A DNA stretch of 64,000 nucleotides from the NCBI GenBank assembly GCA_016709335.1, contig JADJNC010000022.1, positions 30,215-94,214 on the forward strand, read 5' to 3'. Positions within the stretch are counted from its first letter, which is position 1. Every line of letters starts with the position of its first letter. The stretch is from Candidatus Propionivibrio dominans. Its GTDB lineage: Bacteria; Pseudomonadota; Gammaproteobacteria; Burkholderiales; Rhodocyclaceae. This document shows, one piece after another, positions 9,612-19,269 of this stretch. The notes beneath the pieces were generated by a model. It saw only the letters and a list, made by a program, of their open reading frames with translations. It was not told the origin of the DNA and did not search any database. A program made the translations under genes and the position numbers.

Positions 9612-10784
9612 TCATGATGGCCTCGTGTCAGGCAATGCCTTCTTGACGTTCGACAGTGCCTCCCGAATGGCCGAGAGGACGAGCCGGTCCGACAACGCTT
9701 CATCGACCTCGGGCACATCCCAATTGAAGATCATCCTGTAGCGTTCGACCAGGCCCCTAGCGTCGTTTGCAGAAAGGGACTCGCCATACGCGTCGAGTTC
9801 AAGTTGTTCAAGTTGCGAGGGCAAGCTCGTGCGCAGCCGAGCGGCCTGAGCGGCACACGTCAGCACACCGTATTGAAGGCGATCGGACGACATGGCCTTT
9901 CGGGATCCAAAAGTTCGGGCATAAACGCTGGTGAACTCTGCGCCCACCAGCAATATCTGTGCTGAAAAGTAGACCCAGAGCAGGACAACCACCAGCGAAC
10001 CGGCTGCGCCGAAGCCCAAAGCAACACCGCTGCGACCGATATAGGCGCCGATGACGTACTTGCCCCCGGTGAAGAGCAAGGCGGCGAGCACGGCACCAAG
10101 CCATACGTCTGACACCCGAACACGCTGGTGCGGCATGATCTTGTAGATCAGGCCGAACATGATTGTCACCAGGAGGAATCCACCGATGGCGTTTCCCATC
10201 TCCACCCCGGCCTGCCAGCCGCCGAAGACCGGATCCAGGCGACGCCCCACGGCCGCCAGCATCGCGCTGGTGACCAGCGAGACGATCAACAGGAAGCCGA
10301 CCGCGAGGATCATGCCGAAGGCCAGCAAGCGGGATCGTACGAGCGTGAACCAGCCGCTCTTGCGCAGCCGTCCCGGTACCCGCCAGATCCGGTCGAGCGC
10401 ATCCTGCAGTTCGGCGAACACGGTGGTGGCGCCCACGAACAGCAGCACCAGGCCCACGGCGGTGGCCGTCATACCTTCAGCGGGTTCACGCACGCTGGCC
10501 AGCAGGCCCTGCACGGCGCCCGCTCCCTGCGCTCCCATCAACTCCTGTAATTGGGCCTGGATCTCGCCGCGTGCAGCGTCTTCCCCGAACACCAGCCCGG
10601 CCACCGACACCACGATCATCAGCAGCGGCGCCAGCGAAAACATCGTGTAGTAGGCCAGCGCGGCCCCCATGCTTGGCACATAGTCGTCGAGCCACGAGCT
10701 CGCGACCTGCTTGAACAGACCCCACCACGCCTTGGGCCATTTGGAGGGCTTCACGGCGTATTGGCCCGAGGCAAGTACGAACAC
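9612..10784 (-). CDS. YihY/BrkB-family inner membrane protein
   Basis: A 390-residue protein with six hydrophobic segments and the YihY/BrkB signatures SMGAALAYYTMFSLAPLL, FAELQDALDRIWRVP and VLLWVYFSAQILLVGAEF. The family is widespread; its transport or envelope role is not settled, and it was once misnamed RNase BN. The C-terminal ~80 residues form a soluble tail. The start is GTG 10784; a GTG at 10754 (VKPSKWPKAWW) is a reasonable alternative. It is in an accessory block with ion transporters, so an osmotic or ionic stress role is inferred. Confidence 0.85.
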   Translation of the reverse strand: MFVLASGQYAVKPSKWPKAWWGLFKQVASSWLDDYVPSMGAALAYYTMFSLAPLLMIVVSVAGLVFGEDAARGEIQAQLQELMGAQGAGAVQGLLASVREPAEGMTATAVGLVLLFVGATTVFAELQDALDRIWRVPGRLRKSGWFTLVRSRLLAFGMILAVGFLLIVSLVTSAMLAAVGRRLDPVFGGWQAGVEMGNAIGGFLLVTIMFGLIYKIMPHQRVRVSDVWLGAVLAALLFTGGKYVIGAYIGRSGVALGFGAAGSLVVVLLWVYFSAQILLVGAEFTSVYARTFGSRKAMSSDRLQYGVLTCAAQAARLRTSLPSQLEQLELDAYGESLSANDARGLVERYRMIFNWDVPEVDEALSDRLVLSAIREALSNVKKALPDTRPS

Positions 10785-10984
10785 CTGCGCCGCCTCGCGT
10801 CCCGCTTTTCCAGGGGTGTGCGCGCCTTCTGACTCTTTTGGGAAATCGTGCCGCGGGCGGGTGAACCGTCCAGCATGCCGGGCGGCTCACAGACGATGGT
10901 GATCGGTGCCTCGTGCGAATCATGTTTGGTGGGTGCCAATTCCCTGACGATGTAGTCGTAGATGGCAAAATTCGATTGCGACAT
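10751..10984 (-). CDS. Possible small protein of unknown function
   Basis: A 77-residue frame, MSQSNFAIYDYIVRELAPTK then HDSHEAPITIVCEPPG, that begins with a plausible ATG and RBS-like GGAG (RC of 10989-10993) and overlaps the first codons of the YihY gene. No family is recognised. The C-terminal half is Arg/Lys-rich and low in complexity, so only the first ~40 residues look protein-like. It may be a gene remnant. Confidence 0.3.
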   Translation of the reverse strand: MSQSNFAIYDYIVRELAPTKHDSHEAPITIVCEPPGMLDGSPARGTISQKSQKARTPLEKRDARRRRCSYLPRANTP

Positions 10985-11589
10985 TCACACTCCTGGAGGC
11001 AAGGTATGGGTAAATATAGTCCGCTGACAGTCGCTCATCTGTGCGCTACCGAACCAACTTGGTCCTGCACGTAGCAGCGACTGGTGAGCCTTTCGTCAAA
11101 GCCGGCAGCGACGTCGACCAGCTTCGTCGATGCCACTCTGGCAGGCGGTGAAACCTGAAGCGGAGTTCCGTGAGCAGTTCACCGATGTTGCGAACAGCGC
11201 GTTGCATGGCAGCGAGACGACTCGCGTTTCGCTGGCGAGCGAATCGCCCGGCGTGGTGCCAAACGAGCCATATCCGTTACCGCACCAGGCTCCCTGTGAC
11301 GCAAAGGGGTGGATGTGGCGACGGTGATGGGATTGCTTTGTTCGTCAGCGTACAGACGCCGCGCTGACGGACGCGCACCTTGATGTTTCCGTACCCGGGC
11401 ATGCTGCCCATTGGGCCATACCCCTGATATGGCGCATGGACCGGGCTTATTTCCCACGCGCTGCGTTCGTGACCGCTGAAAGCCAGAACATCATGCTTCG
11501 TTTAACGAAGGACCTGCAGGCTCTCAACATTGGCGAGTTGAGGGATCCTTGCTTCGATGACGAGGCCGATGCTCTCGGCTATTGCAGCC
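10985..11589. other. Long intergenic region, no gene seen
   Basis: About 600 bases between divergent YihY and ATPase genes. No frame shows family content. It includes an imperfect repeat at 11275-11333 that resembles 17841-17900. Promoters for both flanking genes are expected here, but none stands out clearly. Confidence 0.45.
11275..11333 (+). repeat. Imperfect ~60-bp direct repeat (left copy)
   Basis: It starts CGTTACCGCACCA and ends near GATGTGGCG...GGTGATGGG. The same anchors, in the same order and spacing, occur at 17841-17900; the middle is only moderately conserved. The two copies flank the ATPase-PAP2-NhaA-DUF2254 block as direct repeats. The right copy directly abuts the truncated IS91 transposase, so the repeat may be an IS91-type terminus. 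Confidence 0.45.
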
Positions 11590-14511
11590 ATGAAGCCGCA
11601 AAATCCTGTCGAAGTACGGCGCACCGCGCCGCTGGACGACCCGTCGCTGATCGACATCGCCGATCTGGTCATGGCCCTGGGCACCGACCTGGAACGTGGC
11701 CTCGGGACCGAAGAGGCAGCCAACCGGTTGCAGGCAGACGGCCCCAACGAATTGCGCGCTGTGCCCCCCGTGCCCGCCTGGCGTCGTGCGCTGGACCAGT
11801 TGCAGGACCCGCTGGTCTACCTGCTGGGTGCAGCAGCGGCGGTGGCCTTGGCCGCCTGGTGGTTCGAAGGCCGGGGCCGACCCGGTGCGGCCGGCTGGCC
11901 GCTGGATGCCATCGTGATCGCCTGCGTGGTGATGCTGAACGCTGTGCTGGGCTGGCTGCAGGAGGCCAAGGCGGCACAAGCGGTGGCAGCGCTGGCGAAG
12001 ATGACCACCGCCATGTCGGCTGTGCTGCGCGACGCTGCTGTGGCCCGTGTTCCCAGCGCCGAACTCGTCAAGGGCGACGTGCTGGTGCTTGCCGAGGGCG
12101 ACGCCGTGGGCGCCGATGCCCGCCTGGCGCAGGCCGCCGCCTTGAAGCTGCTGGAGGCGCCATTGACCGGCGAGAGCGAGCCGGTGCTGAAGGATGCGGC
12201 TCCGCTACCCGCGACTGCGGCACTGGGCGACCGGCTCAACATGGTGTTCAAGGGCACGGCGGTTGCGCAGGGCAGCGGGCGCGCCATCGTCACCGCCATC
12301 GGCATGCAAACTGAGATGGGCGGCATCGCCACGCTGCTGGACACCACGCCCGACGTGCCGACACCGCTGCAGGTCGAGATCGCGCACTTGGGCAAGATGC
12401 TGGGCGTCGCCGCGCTGACGATCGCCGCCGTCGTGGTGGGCACGATACTGTTTATCTCGGACATCGAGGGCGTGGCCGATGTCGTAACGGTGCTGCTGCT
12501 GGGGGTGTCGCTGGCCGTGGCCGCCGTGCCCGAGGGCCTGCCGGCGATCCTGTCGGTAGTGCTGGCGATGGGCGTGCGTCGCATGGCGCGGCACCACGCC
12601 ATCGTCAAGAAGCTGGCCTCGGTCGAAACGCTCGGCTCGGCGTCCGTCATCGCGTCGGACAAGACCGGCACGCTGACGCGCGGCGAGATGACCGTGCAAC
12701 GGGTGATGACGGCCTCGGGGCGCAGCGACATTACCGGCGTTGGTTACGCCCCCGAGGGGCGCACCGAGACGGCCGGTGCCGAACTGCCCGAAGGCCCGCT
12801 ACGCATGGAGTTGCAGGCCGTGCTGCGCGGTGGCAGCCTTGCCGGCAATGCCCAACTGCAGCAGACCGAAGACGGCACCTGGGGCATCCAGGGCGATCCG
12901 ACCGAAGCCGCGTTTCTTGTCGCAGAGCGCAAGCTGGACAGGGAAAAACAAGGCGAGCCTACGCCCGAGTGGACGGAACGCTTCGAGCGCATCGGCGAGA
13001 TTCCCTTCACTTCGCAGCGCAAGATGATGTCGGTGCTGGTGGTCGACCATGCCGACGGCGACGCGCACGTGCTCTTTGCCAAGGGCGCCCCCGATGTGCT
13101 GTTGGTGCATTGCACCCACGCCCGCCGGGGCGAGGCCACGGTGGCGCTCGATGCCGCCTTGCAGGCGCAGGTGCTGGCCGACCTGGCGGCGATGACCGGT
13201 GACGCGCTGCGCACGCTGGCCGTGGCGCGCCGCACGCTGGCACCCGACGCGCAGATCCCGACCGATGCGGCGGAGGCGGCCGCGCTCGAGCAGGGTCTGG
13301 AGTACCTCGGTACCGTGGGCATCATCGACCCGCCGCGCGAGGAGGCAGCCGTGGCCATTGCCCAGGCTAGAGAGGCTGGCATCCGCGTGATCATGATTAC
13401 CGGCGACCACCCGCGCACGGCAGCGCGCATCGCGGCCGATCTCGGCATCGTCGATGCCGGTGCGCCGGTGCTCACCGGCATCGAGCTGGACAAGCTGGAC
13501 GAAGCCGCCTTCACCGCCGCCGCGCTGCAGACCTCGGTGTTCGCCCGCGTCGCACCCAGGCACAAGCTGCACATCGTGCGAGCACTGCAAGGCAGCGGCC
13601 ACGTGGTGGCGATGACCGGCGACGGCGTCAACGACGCCCCGGCGCTGAAGGCTGCCGACATCGGCGTGGCAATGGGCGTGGCGGGCACCGAGGTGAGCAA
13701 GGAGGCGGCCCGCATGATCCTGGCCGACGATCACTTCGCCACCATCGTGCTGGCAGTGCGCGAGGGGCGGGGCGTGCTCGACAACATCCGCAAGTTCCTG
13801 CGTTACCTGCTGTCGTCGAACCTGGGCGAGGTGTTGACGGTGTTCGCCGGTGTGCTGGGGGCGGGGATCATCGGCCTAAAGGCCACGGCCACCGGATCGG
13901 GGGGCGCAGTGGTGCTGCCGCTGCTGGCCACGCAGATCTTGTGGATCAATCTGATCACCGATACTGGGCCGGCGCTGGCCATGGGCGTGGACCCGATCGC
14001 CGACGACGTCATGACGCGCCAGCCGCGCCTGCGCAGCCAGCGCATCATCGATGCCGACATGGGGCTGACCGTGCTCGACACCGGTGTCGTGATGGCGGTA
14101 CTGACGCTGCTGACGCTGGACCTGTTCCTGCCCGGCGGGCTGATCGAGCCGGTGGACGCCTGGCTGGGCGCCGGCCCGCACAGCCTGGAACTGGCGCGCA
14201 CTGCCGCTTTCACGGTGCTGGTGCTGACGCAGTTGTTCAACTGCTTCAACGCGCGCTCGGCCTCCGTATCCGCTTTCCATGCGGCGTTCTCGAATCACTG
14301 GCTGTGGGCCGCAGTGGCCTTGTCGGCTTTGTTGCAGGTGGCCGTCGTGCACCTGCCCTTCCTCAACCTCGCCTTCGGCACCGTGCCGCTTTCGGCGGGC
14401 CAGTGGAGCGTGTGTGTGGCGATGGCCAGCGGCGTGCTGTGGTTCGGCGAAGGGCGAAAGCTGTTGCGACGACTCTGGGCCCGGCGGGCGCCAGCACCGA
14501 GAGCGCCTTGA
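11590..14511 (+). CDS. P2-type cation-transporting ATPase
   Basis: About 973 residues with a full P-type ATPase layout: actuator TGES (LTGESEPV), M4 PEGLP, the phosphorylation site SDKTGTLTRG, the hinge TGDGVNDAPALKAADIGVAM and a C-terminal six-helix cation ATPase domain. The sequence resembles the Ca2+/Mn2+- or Na+-type P2 ATPases; the substrate cannot be set from sequence alone. The N-terminus is uncertain, with ATGs at 11557 and 11569 also in frame and no strong RBS. It is the largest intact gene of the island and sits beside NhaA, which suggests cation homeostasis. Confidence 0.9.
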   Translation: MKPQNPVEVRRTAPLDDPSLIDIADLVMALGTDLERGLGTEEAANRLQADGPNELRAVPPVPAWRRALDQLQDPLVYLLGAAAAVALAAWWFEGRGRPGAAGWPLDAIVIACVVMLNAVLGWLQEAKAAQAVAALAKMTTAMSAVLRDAAVARVPSAELVKGDVLVLAEGDAVGADARLAQAAALKLLEAPLTGESEPVLKDAAPLPATAALGDRLNMVFKGTAVAQGSGRAIVTAIGMQTEMGGIATLLDTTPDVPTPLQVEIAHLGKMLGVAALTIAAVVVGTILFISDIEGVADVVTVLLLGVSLAVAAVPEGLPAILSVVLAMGVRRMARHHAIVKKLASVETLGSASVIASDKTGTLTRGEMTVQRVMTASGRSDITGVGYAPEGRTETAGAELPEGPLRMELQAVLRGGSLAGNAQLQQTEDGTWGIQGDPTEAAFLVAERKLDREKQGEPTPEWTERFERIGEIPFTSQRKMMSVLVVDHADGDAHVLFAKGAPDVLLVHCTHARRGEATVALDAALQAQVLADLAAMTGDALRTLAVARRTLAPDAQIPTDAAEAAALEQGLEYLGTVGIIDPPREEAAVAIAQAREAGIRVIMITGDHPRTAARIAADLGIVDAGAPVLTGIELDKLDEAAFTAAALQTSVFARVAPRHKLHIVRALQGSGHVVAMTGDGVNDAPALKAADIGVAMGVAGTEVSKEAARMILADDHFATIVLAVREGRGVLDNIRKFLRYLLSSNLGEVLTVFAGVLGAGIIGLKATATGSGGAVVLPLLATQILWINLITDTGPALAMGVDPIADDVMTRQPRLRSQRIIDADMGLTVLDTGVVMAVLTLLTLDLFLPGGLIEPVDAWLGAGPHSLELARTAAFTVLVLTQLFNCFNARSASVSAFHAAFSNHWLWAAVALSALLQVAVVHLPFLNLAFGTVPLSAGQWSVCVAMASGVLWFGEGRKLLRRLWARRAPAPRAP

Positions 14512-14571
14512 GCACATGGACATCCGGCCTGCCGTCAGCCGACGCCACCGATTTCAGTTACTTCGCTGAGC

Positions 14572-15012
14572 ATGCGCGTCGGTCTTGCCGCCACGCTACT
14601 GACGTGGATCTTCCTTCAGCTCGGCAGCGAGATGGCAGAAGGCGACACGCGTGCGTTTGACATGGTCCTCCTGCGCACCATGCAGGCCCAGCGCGACAGG
14701 CATCCTTGGGTATGCACTTGGCAGTACGGCCATCATGACGCTTCGTACGACATCACCGTCGACCACCTGGCACTGGTTTCGGCCCTCAGGATGGCGGGGT
14801 TTGTTGCGATCGCAATCAACTCGGGCGCTGTGGGCATCAGCCTGCTCAGGGCGCCGGTCAAGACCTACAGCGTGTCGATGCACGACGTGATCCGCGCGTC
14901 AGCGCACAGACCAAGGGCGGTAGCGCTACGCAAACTGTTCGGTGTTTCAAACTGCGGCTCGAGTTCACCTGCTCGAAGACACCTAGGCTGGATGAATCAT
15001 GAATCCAAGTAA
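14572..15012 (+). pseudogene. Degraded PAP2-type phosphatase-like membrane protein
   Basis: The first ~45 residues (LLTWIFLQLGSEMAEGDTRA then FDMVLLRTMQ) resemble the N-terminus of PAP2-superfamily lipid phosphatases. After HPWV the sequence loses family character, then SALRMAGFVAIAINSGAVGI resembles a later membrane helix. The catalytic KxxxxxxRP, PSGH and SRxxxxxH motifs are missing. It probably represents a gene with internal deletions and frame changes. The 3' end overlaps the nhaA start. Confidence 0.5.
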
Positions 15013-16375
15013 CCTGGTGCGTGATGACGAAAGGCTGAGTCGGACGAAGGCCGAGCGCGCAGGGGACCGCGTGCTGCGTCCGTTTCAGTTGTTCGTCCGG
15101 CGACAGGCCTCCGGGGGCCTGGTGCTACTGGGGTGCGCCATGTTGGCGCTGGCTTGGGCCAACTCGCCGTGGGCGGCGGCCTACGGGCAGATGCTGGCTG
15201 CCCCGCTGAGCATCTCGTTCGGCGAAAAGGTAATGCGCCTGGAGCTTCGCCATTGGATCAACGACGGCCTCATGGCGATCTTCTTCTTCGGCGTCGGGCT
15301 CGAGATCAAGCGCGAATTCCTGGTCGGCGAGTTGGCCGAACGACGCAAGGCGATACTGCCGATCGTTGCCGCCATCGGCGGTATGGCGGTCCCGGCGCTG
15401 ATCTTTGCCGGGTTCAACATCAATGGTCCCGGCGCCAGGGGTTGGGGTATTCCGATGGCGACCGACATCGCCTTTGCGCTCGGTGCGCTCGCCGTCCTGG
15501 GCTCGCGCATACCCGAAGCGCTCAAGGTCTTCCTCGTCGCGCTGGCCATCGTCGACGACCTCGGTGCGCTGCTGATCATTGCGATCTTCTACACGACGTC
15601 GATCGAGTGGCGCGGCATCGCCCTGATCGTCGCCATGCTGCTGGCGTTGTGGGTAGCCAATCGCTTCGGTGCCCGCCGGGGATCGATCTACCTGTTGCTC
15701 GGGGTGTGCCTGTGGGCGGGCTTCTTCATCTCCGGCCTGCACGCGACACTGGCCGGTGTGCTGACGGCGTTGTTCGTGCCGGCGCGCGTGAAGATCGTGC
15801 CGGGCGCACTGCCGCAGGTGATCCGCCGCGGCGCCGACGACATCGAAGCCCAGGCGCTGGATACCGAGCCCGACGCGATGGATCCCGACCGTGTCGCCAT
15901 CATCGGCGCCATCGGTGGCAGCCTGGACGCCGCCACTGCACCGCTGCAGCGTTTCGAGCACATGGTGCAGCCGTGGGTCACCTACGGCATCCTTCCGGCA
16001 TTCGGTTTGTTCAATGCCGGGGTCGCGATCGACGCCACGGTGCTGCGCTCGTTACCGACAGCCGTGCCGCTGGGCATCATGGTCGGCCTCGTGCTCGGCA
16101 AATCGGTCGGCATCGGACTGGCCAGCTGGCTGGCCGTGAAAACCGGCCTCGCCGAACTACCCGAGGGGGCGACCTGGCGGCAACTGATCGGCACGTCGTT
16201 TCTGGCCGGCATCGGCTTCACCATGGCGCTGTTCATCAGCGGCCTGGCGTTTGCCGGCACGCATTTCGAGCGCGAGGCCCAACTGGCCATCCTGATCGGT
16301 TCGTTGCTGGCCGCAGGGGTCGGCATCGCCATTCTGCTGACGTCGAAGGCGACACAGGCGCCGGTCACGAACTGA
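14999..16375 (+). CDS. nhaA: Na+/H+ antiporter NhaA
   Basis: A 458-residue NhaA-family antiporter that exchanges cytoplasmic Na+ for external protons. Signature segments are FFFGVGLEIKREFLVGEL, PMATDIAFALGALAVLG and the paired catalytic aspartates in ALAIVDDLGALLIIAIFY. The late helices include GTSFLAGIGFTMALFISGL. It is longer than E. coli NhaA because of a loop near residues 265-300. It is intact, while the gene just upstream is a remnant. Having this antiporter in the same window as Na+-NQR fits sodium-based bioenergetics, but NhaA here is island-borne. Confidence 0.93.
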   Translation: MNPSNLVRDDERLSRTKAERAGDRVLRPFQLFVRRQASGGLVLLGCAMLALAWANSPWAAAYGQMLAAPLSISFGEKVMRLELRHWINDGLMAIFFFGVGLEIKREFLVGELAERRKAILPIVAAIGGMAVPALIFAGFNINGPGARGWGIPMATDIAFALGALAVLGSRIPEALKVFLVALAIVDDLGALLIIAIFYTTSIEWRGIALIVAMLLALWVANRFGARRGSIYLLLGVCLWAGFFISGLHATLAGVLTALFVPARVKIVPGALPQVIRRGADDIEAQALDTEPDAMDPDRVAIIGAIGGSLDAATAPLQRFEHMVQPWVTYGILPAFGLFNAGVAIDATVLRSLPTAVPLGIMVGLVLGKSVGIGLASWLAVKTGLAELPEGATWRQLIGTSFLAGIGFTMALFISGLAFAGTHFEREAQLAILIGSLLAAGVGIAILLTSKATQAPVTN

Positions 16376-16427
16376 ACGACCGACCGTCAGCCGCATCGTC
16401 GAGCGCGCCATGAAGCTGGTTCAGCGC

Positions 16428-17741
16428 CTAGGCCGCCGCCCTGTAGCGCGCCTCGACGGCGAGCCGATCTTCCACCTCAGGCACGGCTTCTCGCGCGCCT
16501 CTGACGATCATGTCGGCGTGACGCTGGAGGCAGGCCGCGTCCTGCGGGTTTTGCACGTGGTCGGCGATCTGGGCAATGGTATCGAGCATGCGGATCGCTA
16601 CGGCCGGATTCGACCGGGCGCTTTGCCGGATCTGGTTGAAGGCCGTGTCGACGATCCCGGCAAACGTGGACCCCGGCGTGACCAGCCGCAGCCGCCCGTG
16701 AGCGTCGAATCGCAGCGATGATGGCATATCGCGTCGGGCGAGACGGCACAGGGCCGATCCCAGCCGATCCACGCAGGCGATCGCCGTGAACGGGTCGTTG
16801 ATGCCCGGGGACAACGCCCGCACGGCGATCTCGACCAACTGATGGAAGGAAAACTCGACATCCTGGGTGGCTGTGCGCTGGTTGCCGAGCACGAAGGCGT
16901 CGTTCAGCTGGCCCACCAGGGCCTCAGTCACACGCTCCCCAGGCCAGACCATGACCATCGCCTGGCCTTTGACGAGGTAGTGCCCGGGCCGGCGCTCCAG
17001 CCGCAGCAGCAGGTCTTCATGGCTGGCCAACGCCATCAGGGCGTCGGCATCGATCAACTGGAGATAGCCGTCTTCGAGGGCACGCACTGGACGGGCCTCG
17101 CGCGCGAACGTCGCTGGCAACTTGGCCTGTTCCTGGACGTTCGAAGTTTCGGGTCCGGGCTGGCCCAATTGACCGGGAAACAGCCTGCCGATCCCGTCCT
17201 CCAGCTCCTTGCCGACCCGGGCCACGACCACGTCCGCCTGGATCGAGACCGAGACGTGGTGGATGAAGTAGATCAGCACCCCGATGCTGACCATGGCCAG
17301 CAGCACGCCGATGCTGACGGCCAGATGAGGCACGAAGGCCACTTCGTCGGCGCGGCGGATCGTGCGCAGGACGAGGAGGCAATACACGAATGTGGCGACG
17401 AAGGTGCCGAGCACCAACTGGTTGGCGGTGTCGCGCATGAAGCTGCGCAGCAAGCGGGGTCCTAACTGGGATGAGGCGAGCGACATCGCCACCAGTGTCA
17501 TCGAGAACACGGTCCCGGCGATGGCGATCATCGACCCGGCCACGGTGCCCAGCAGCAGGCTGGCACCCTCGGCACCACCGGAATAGCTCCAGCCCAGGCG
17601 CTGCAGCCAGTCGTCACCGACGGCCTTGTCGAGTGCAACGGCACAGAGCGCCAGTGCCACGGCCAGGCAGGCCATGGCCGCTGGCACGAACCACAAGCTG
17701 GATCGAAGACGATCCCAGTACTTAAGCAGCAGTGCTTTCAT
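16428..17741 (-). CDS. DUF2254 membrane protein
   Basis: A 437-residue protein with four predicted N-terminal membrane segments (for example VPAAMACLAVALALCAVALD and VHLAVSIGVLLAMVSIGVLI-type text) and a soluble C-terminal domain with SFHQLVEIAVRALSPGINDP, a DUF2254 hallmark. Function unknown. It is convergent with nhaA (52 bases between stops, no evident terminator) and closes the ion/envelope gene block. Confidence 0.82.
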   Translation of the reverse strand: MKALLLKYWDRLRSSLWFVPAAMACLAVALALCAVALDKAVGDDWLQRLGWSYSGGAEGASLLLGTVAGSMIAIAGTVFSMTLVAMSLASSQLGPRLLRSFMRDTANQLVLGTFVATFVYCLLVLRTIRRADEVAFVPHLAVSIGVLLAMVSIGVLIYFIHHVSVSIQADVVVARVGKELEDGIGRLFPGQLGQPGPETSNVQEQAKLPATFAREARPVRALEDGYLQLIDADALMALASHEDLLLRLERRPGHYLVKGQAMVMVWPGERVTEALVGQLNDAFVLGNQRTATQDVEFSFHQLVEIAVRALSPGINDPFTAIACVDRLGSALCRLARRDMPSSLRFDAHGRLRLVTPGSTFAGIVDTAFNQIRQSARSNPAVAIRMLDTIAQIADHVQNPQDAACLQRHADMIVRGAREAVPEVEDRLAVEARYRAAA

Positions 17742-17840
17742 AAATCTTCACTTCAACCCTTTAGCCAAGAACAACGGCCCTAAACTGATGTAGGGTGGGA
17801 CATTAGCTTAGTGTAAGCTTTAGAAACGAAGCGCACTGTT

Positions 17841-17900
17841 CGTTACCGCACCAAGTTACCGACGGCGCGAATGGGTTGATGTGGCGTCTGGTGATGGGTT
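17841..17900 (+). repeat. Imperfect ~60-bp direct repeat (right copy)
   Basis: Partner of 11275-11333, with shared CGTTACCGCACCA, GATGTGGCG and GGTGATGGG anchors. It lies between the DUF2254 gene and the truncated IS91 transposase, immediately past the transposase 3' end. Confidence 0.45.
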
Positions 17901-17966
17901 ATGTGGAGAAGTGGATTGCGTCCTGGCATTTTTTCAGCCGAAGCGTCTCGCTGCAGATTATCTCGA

Positions 17967-18680
17967 TCAGTCGTCGTCCGAACCTTCCTTTTCCAGGCGC
18001 TCGCGAATCTCCATCAATTCGCCACGACGTTTTGCGCCAGTTGCCGGATAGCGCATCTTGAGTCCTTTCAATGTGTCGATCATCACCACATGAAAATGCA
18101 GGTGGGCATTGAGCAGACCACCGAAACGGTGGATAAAGACGACGGCACCGATGCGTGTGTTGGAGTGCGTAGGGAGGTGTGTTCCGCCGTCTGTTTCCGG
18201 CAGGCTTTCTCGCAAACCTTGTTCGATGCCGCGCAGGAGGCTGTGCAGCACGGCGTTTTGCAGATTGGCGTCGTCGAGGTGGTAGCGTAGCCTTTTGGGG
18301 AGCGAGAGTACCCATTGCCGTACCGGCAGGCGCGGGAAAACGTGGTCAGTGAGGTGCGCTGCCGTTTCGACCATCCGCCTCGTGGTGCAGGAAGGGCAGA
18401 TGCCACGCTCTTTGCACGAGTAGGCGACGATAAAGTCGTGACCGCAGTCCGGGCAGCGGGCTCGGGCGAAACCATGGGCGAGGATGCCGCATTCGAGGTA
18501 GCGGCGGAATTCACGTTCGGTCAGTACCGGGGCATGGCCGCCACAGCCGCCGTCGTGCAGTGCCAGCCAGGTGGCGAGGTGCGCTTGGACGACGCGGTAG
18601 AGAACCGTGCGTTCGGGCTGGCGCCGGTGGTAAACGGCAGGCGAACCGCACGATTTGGCGGCAGTGGCAGACATGGGCAT
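17967..18680 (-). mobile_element. Truncated IS91-family transposase
   Basis: A 237-residue frame with the IS91 N-terminal zinc-binding domain (CPDCGHDFIVAYSCKERGIC then PSCTTRRM) and the start of the HUH domain (HSNTRIGAVVFIHRFGGLLN then AHLHFHVVMID). After the HLHFH histidines the text changes to an unrelated charged tail (TLKGLKMRYPATGAKRRGEL), so the catalytic tyrosine domain is lost. It differs from the intact IS91-type transposase at 19270, so it is a second, distinct element. Confidence 0.75.
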
Positions 18681-19269
18681 CCGGATCGGGGGATCGGATA
18701 AATGACTGCATGTCCGTACAAATTATGCGTCCATCCAGTAGTCCGACTACTGTATAGACCACTCACCCGCTCGCATCCCTTCCCACTGCTTTTTAGCCGC
18801 TTGACCGGCACCGGAACCAGCCTGAGCTTCACGTTGAGCGTCCGCTTTCCTGAACGGGCTACTAACGCTTTGGGTCGCTATGTAGAGGTTTACATAGTGC
18901 AGTGCAGAGGGTTTTTAGGTTAGTGGGCGCGGCACTGCGGTTGAGGAGTGGCGTAGAACGGCTACCGCGCCCGGTAGGCTAAAAATCCTGTTGTGCTAAA
19001 CCAGCGCGAAGACGACGGTGCTATGGGGATTGAATCAGAGCGGCCGCATCGAACTGCGAATTAGACCGAGGCCAGAAGGGCTAAATTGAAGCATGAGCCT
19101 TGAATTCCTAACAGTGCATCCGCTGCCTGACGGTATAGCCGTGCCATTTGCTCGACACTCCAGCGATGACCCGTGCGCAGGGTGAAGGAATGCCGAGTTC
19201 CAGACCAAAGGAAATCCGCCGTTCCGTGAGGCAAACCCGAAAGGGACCATCGCGCGATGGGATGAGCCT
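18681..19269. other. Intergenic between two IS91-type elements, no gene seen
   Basis: About 590 bases. The segment 19030-19269 lies downstream of the intact transposase and probably is the terminal non-coding part of that element. Open frames here on either strand are antisense or readthrough text with no family content. Confidence 0.4.

Noticed and set aside
15133..16413. 426-codon plus-strand open frame inside nhaA
   Set aside because: Shadow of nhaA, with Arg/Gly-rich composition and no RBS.
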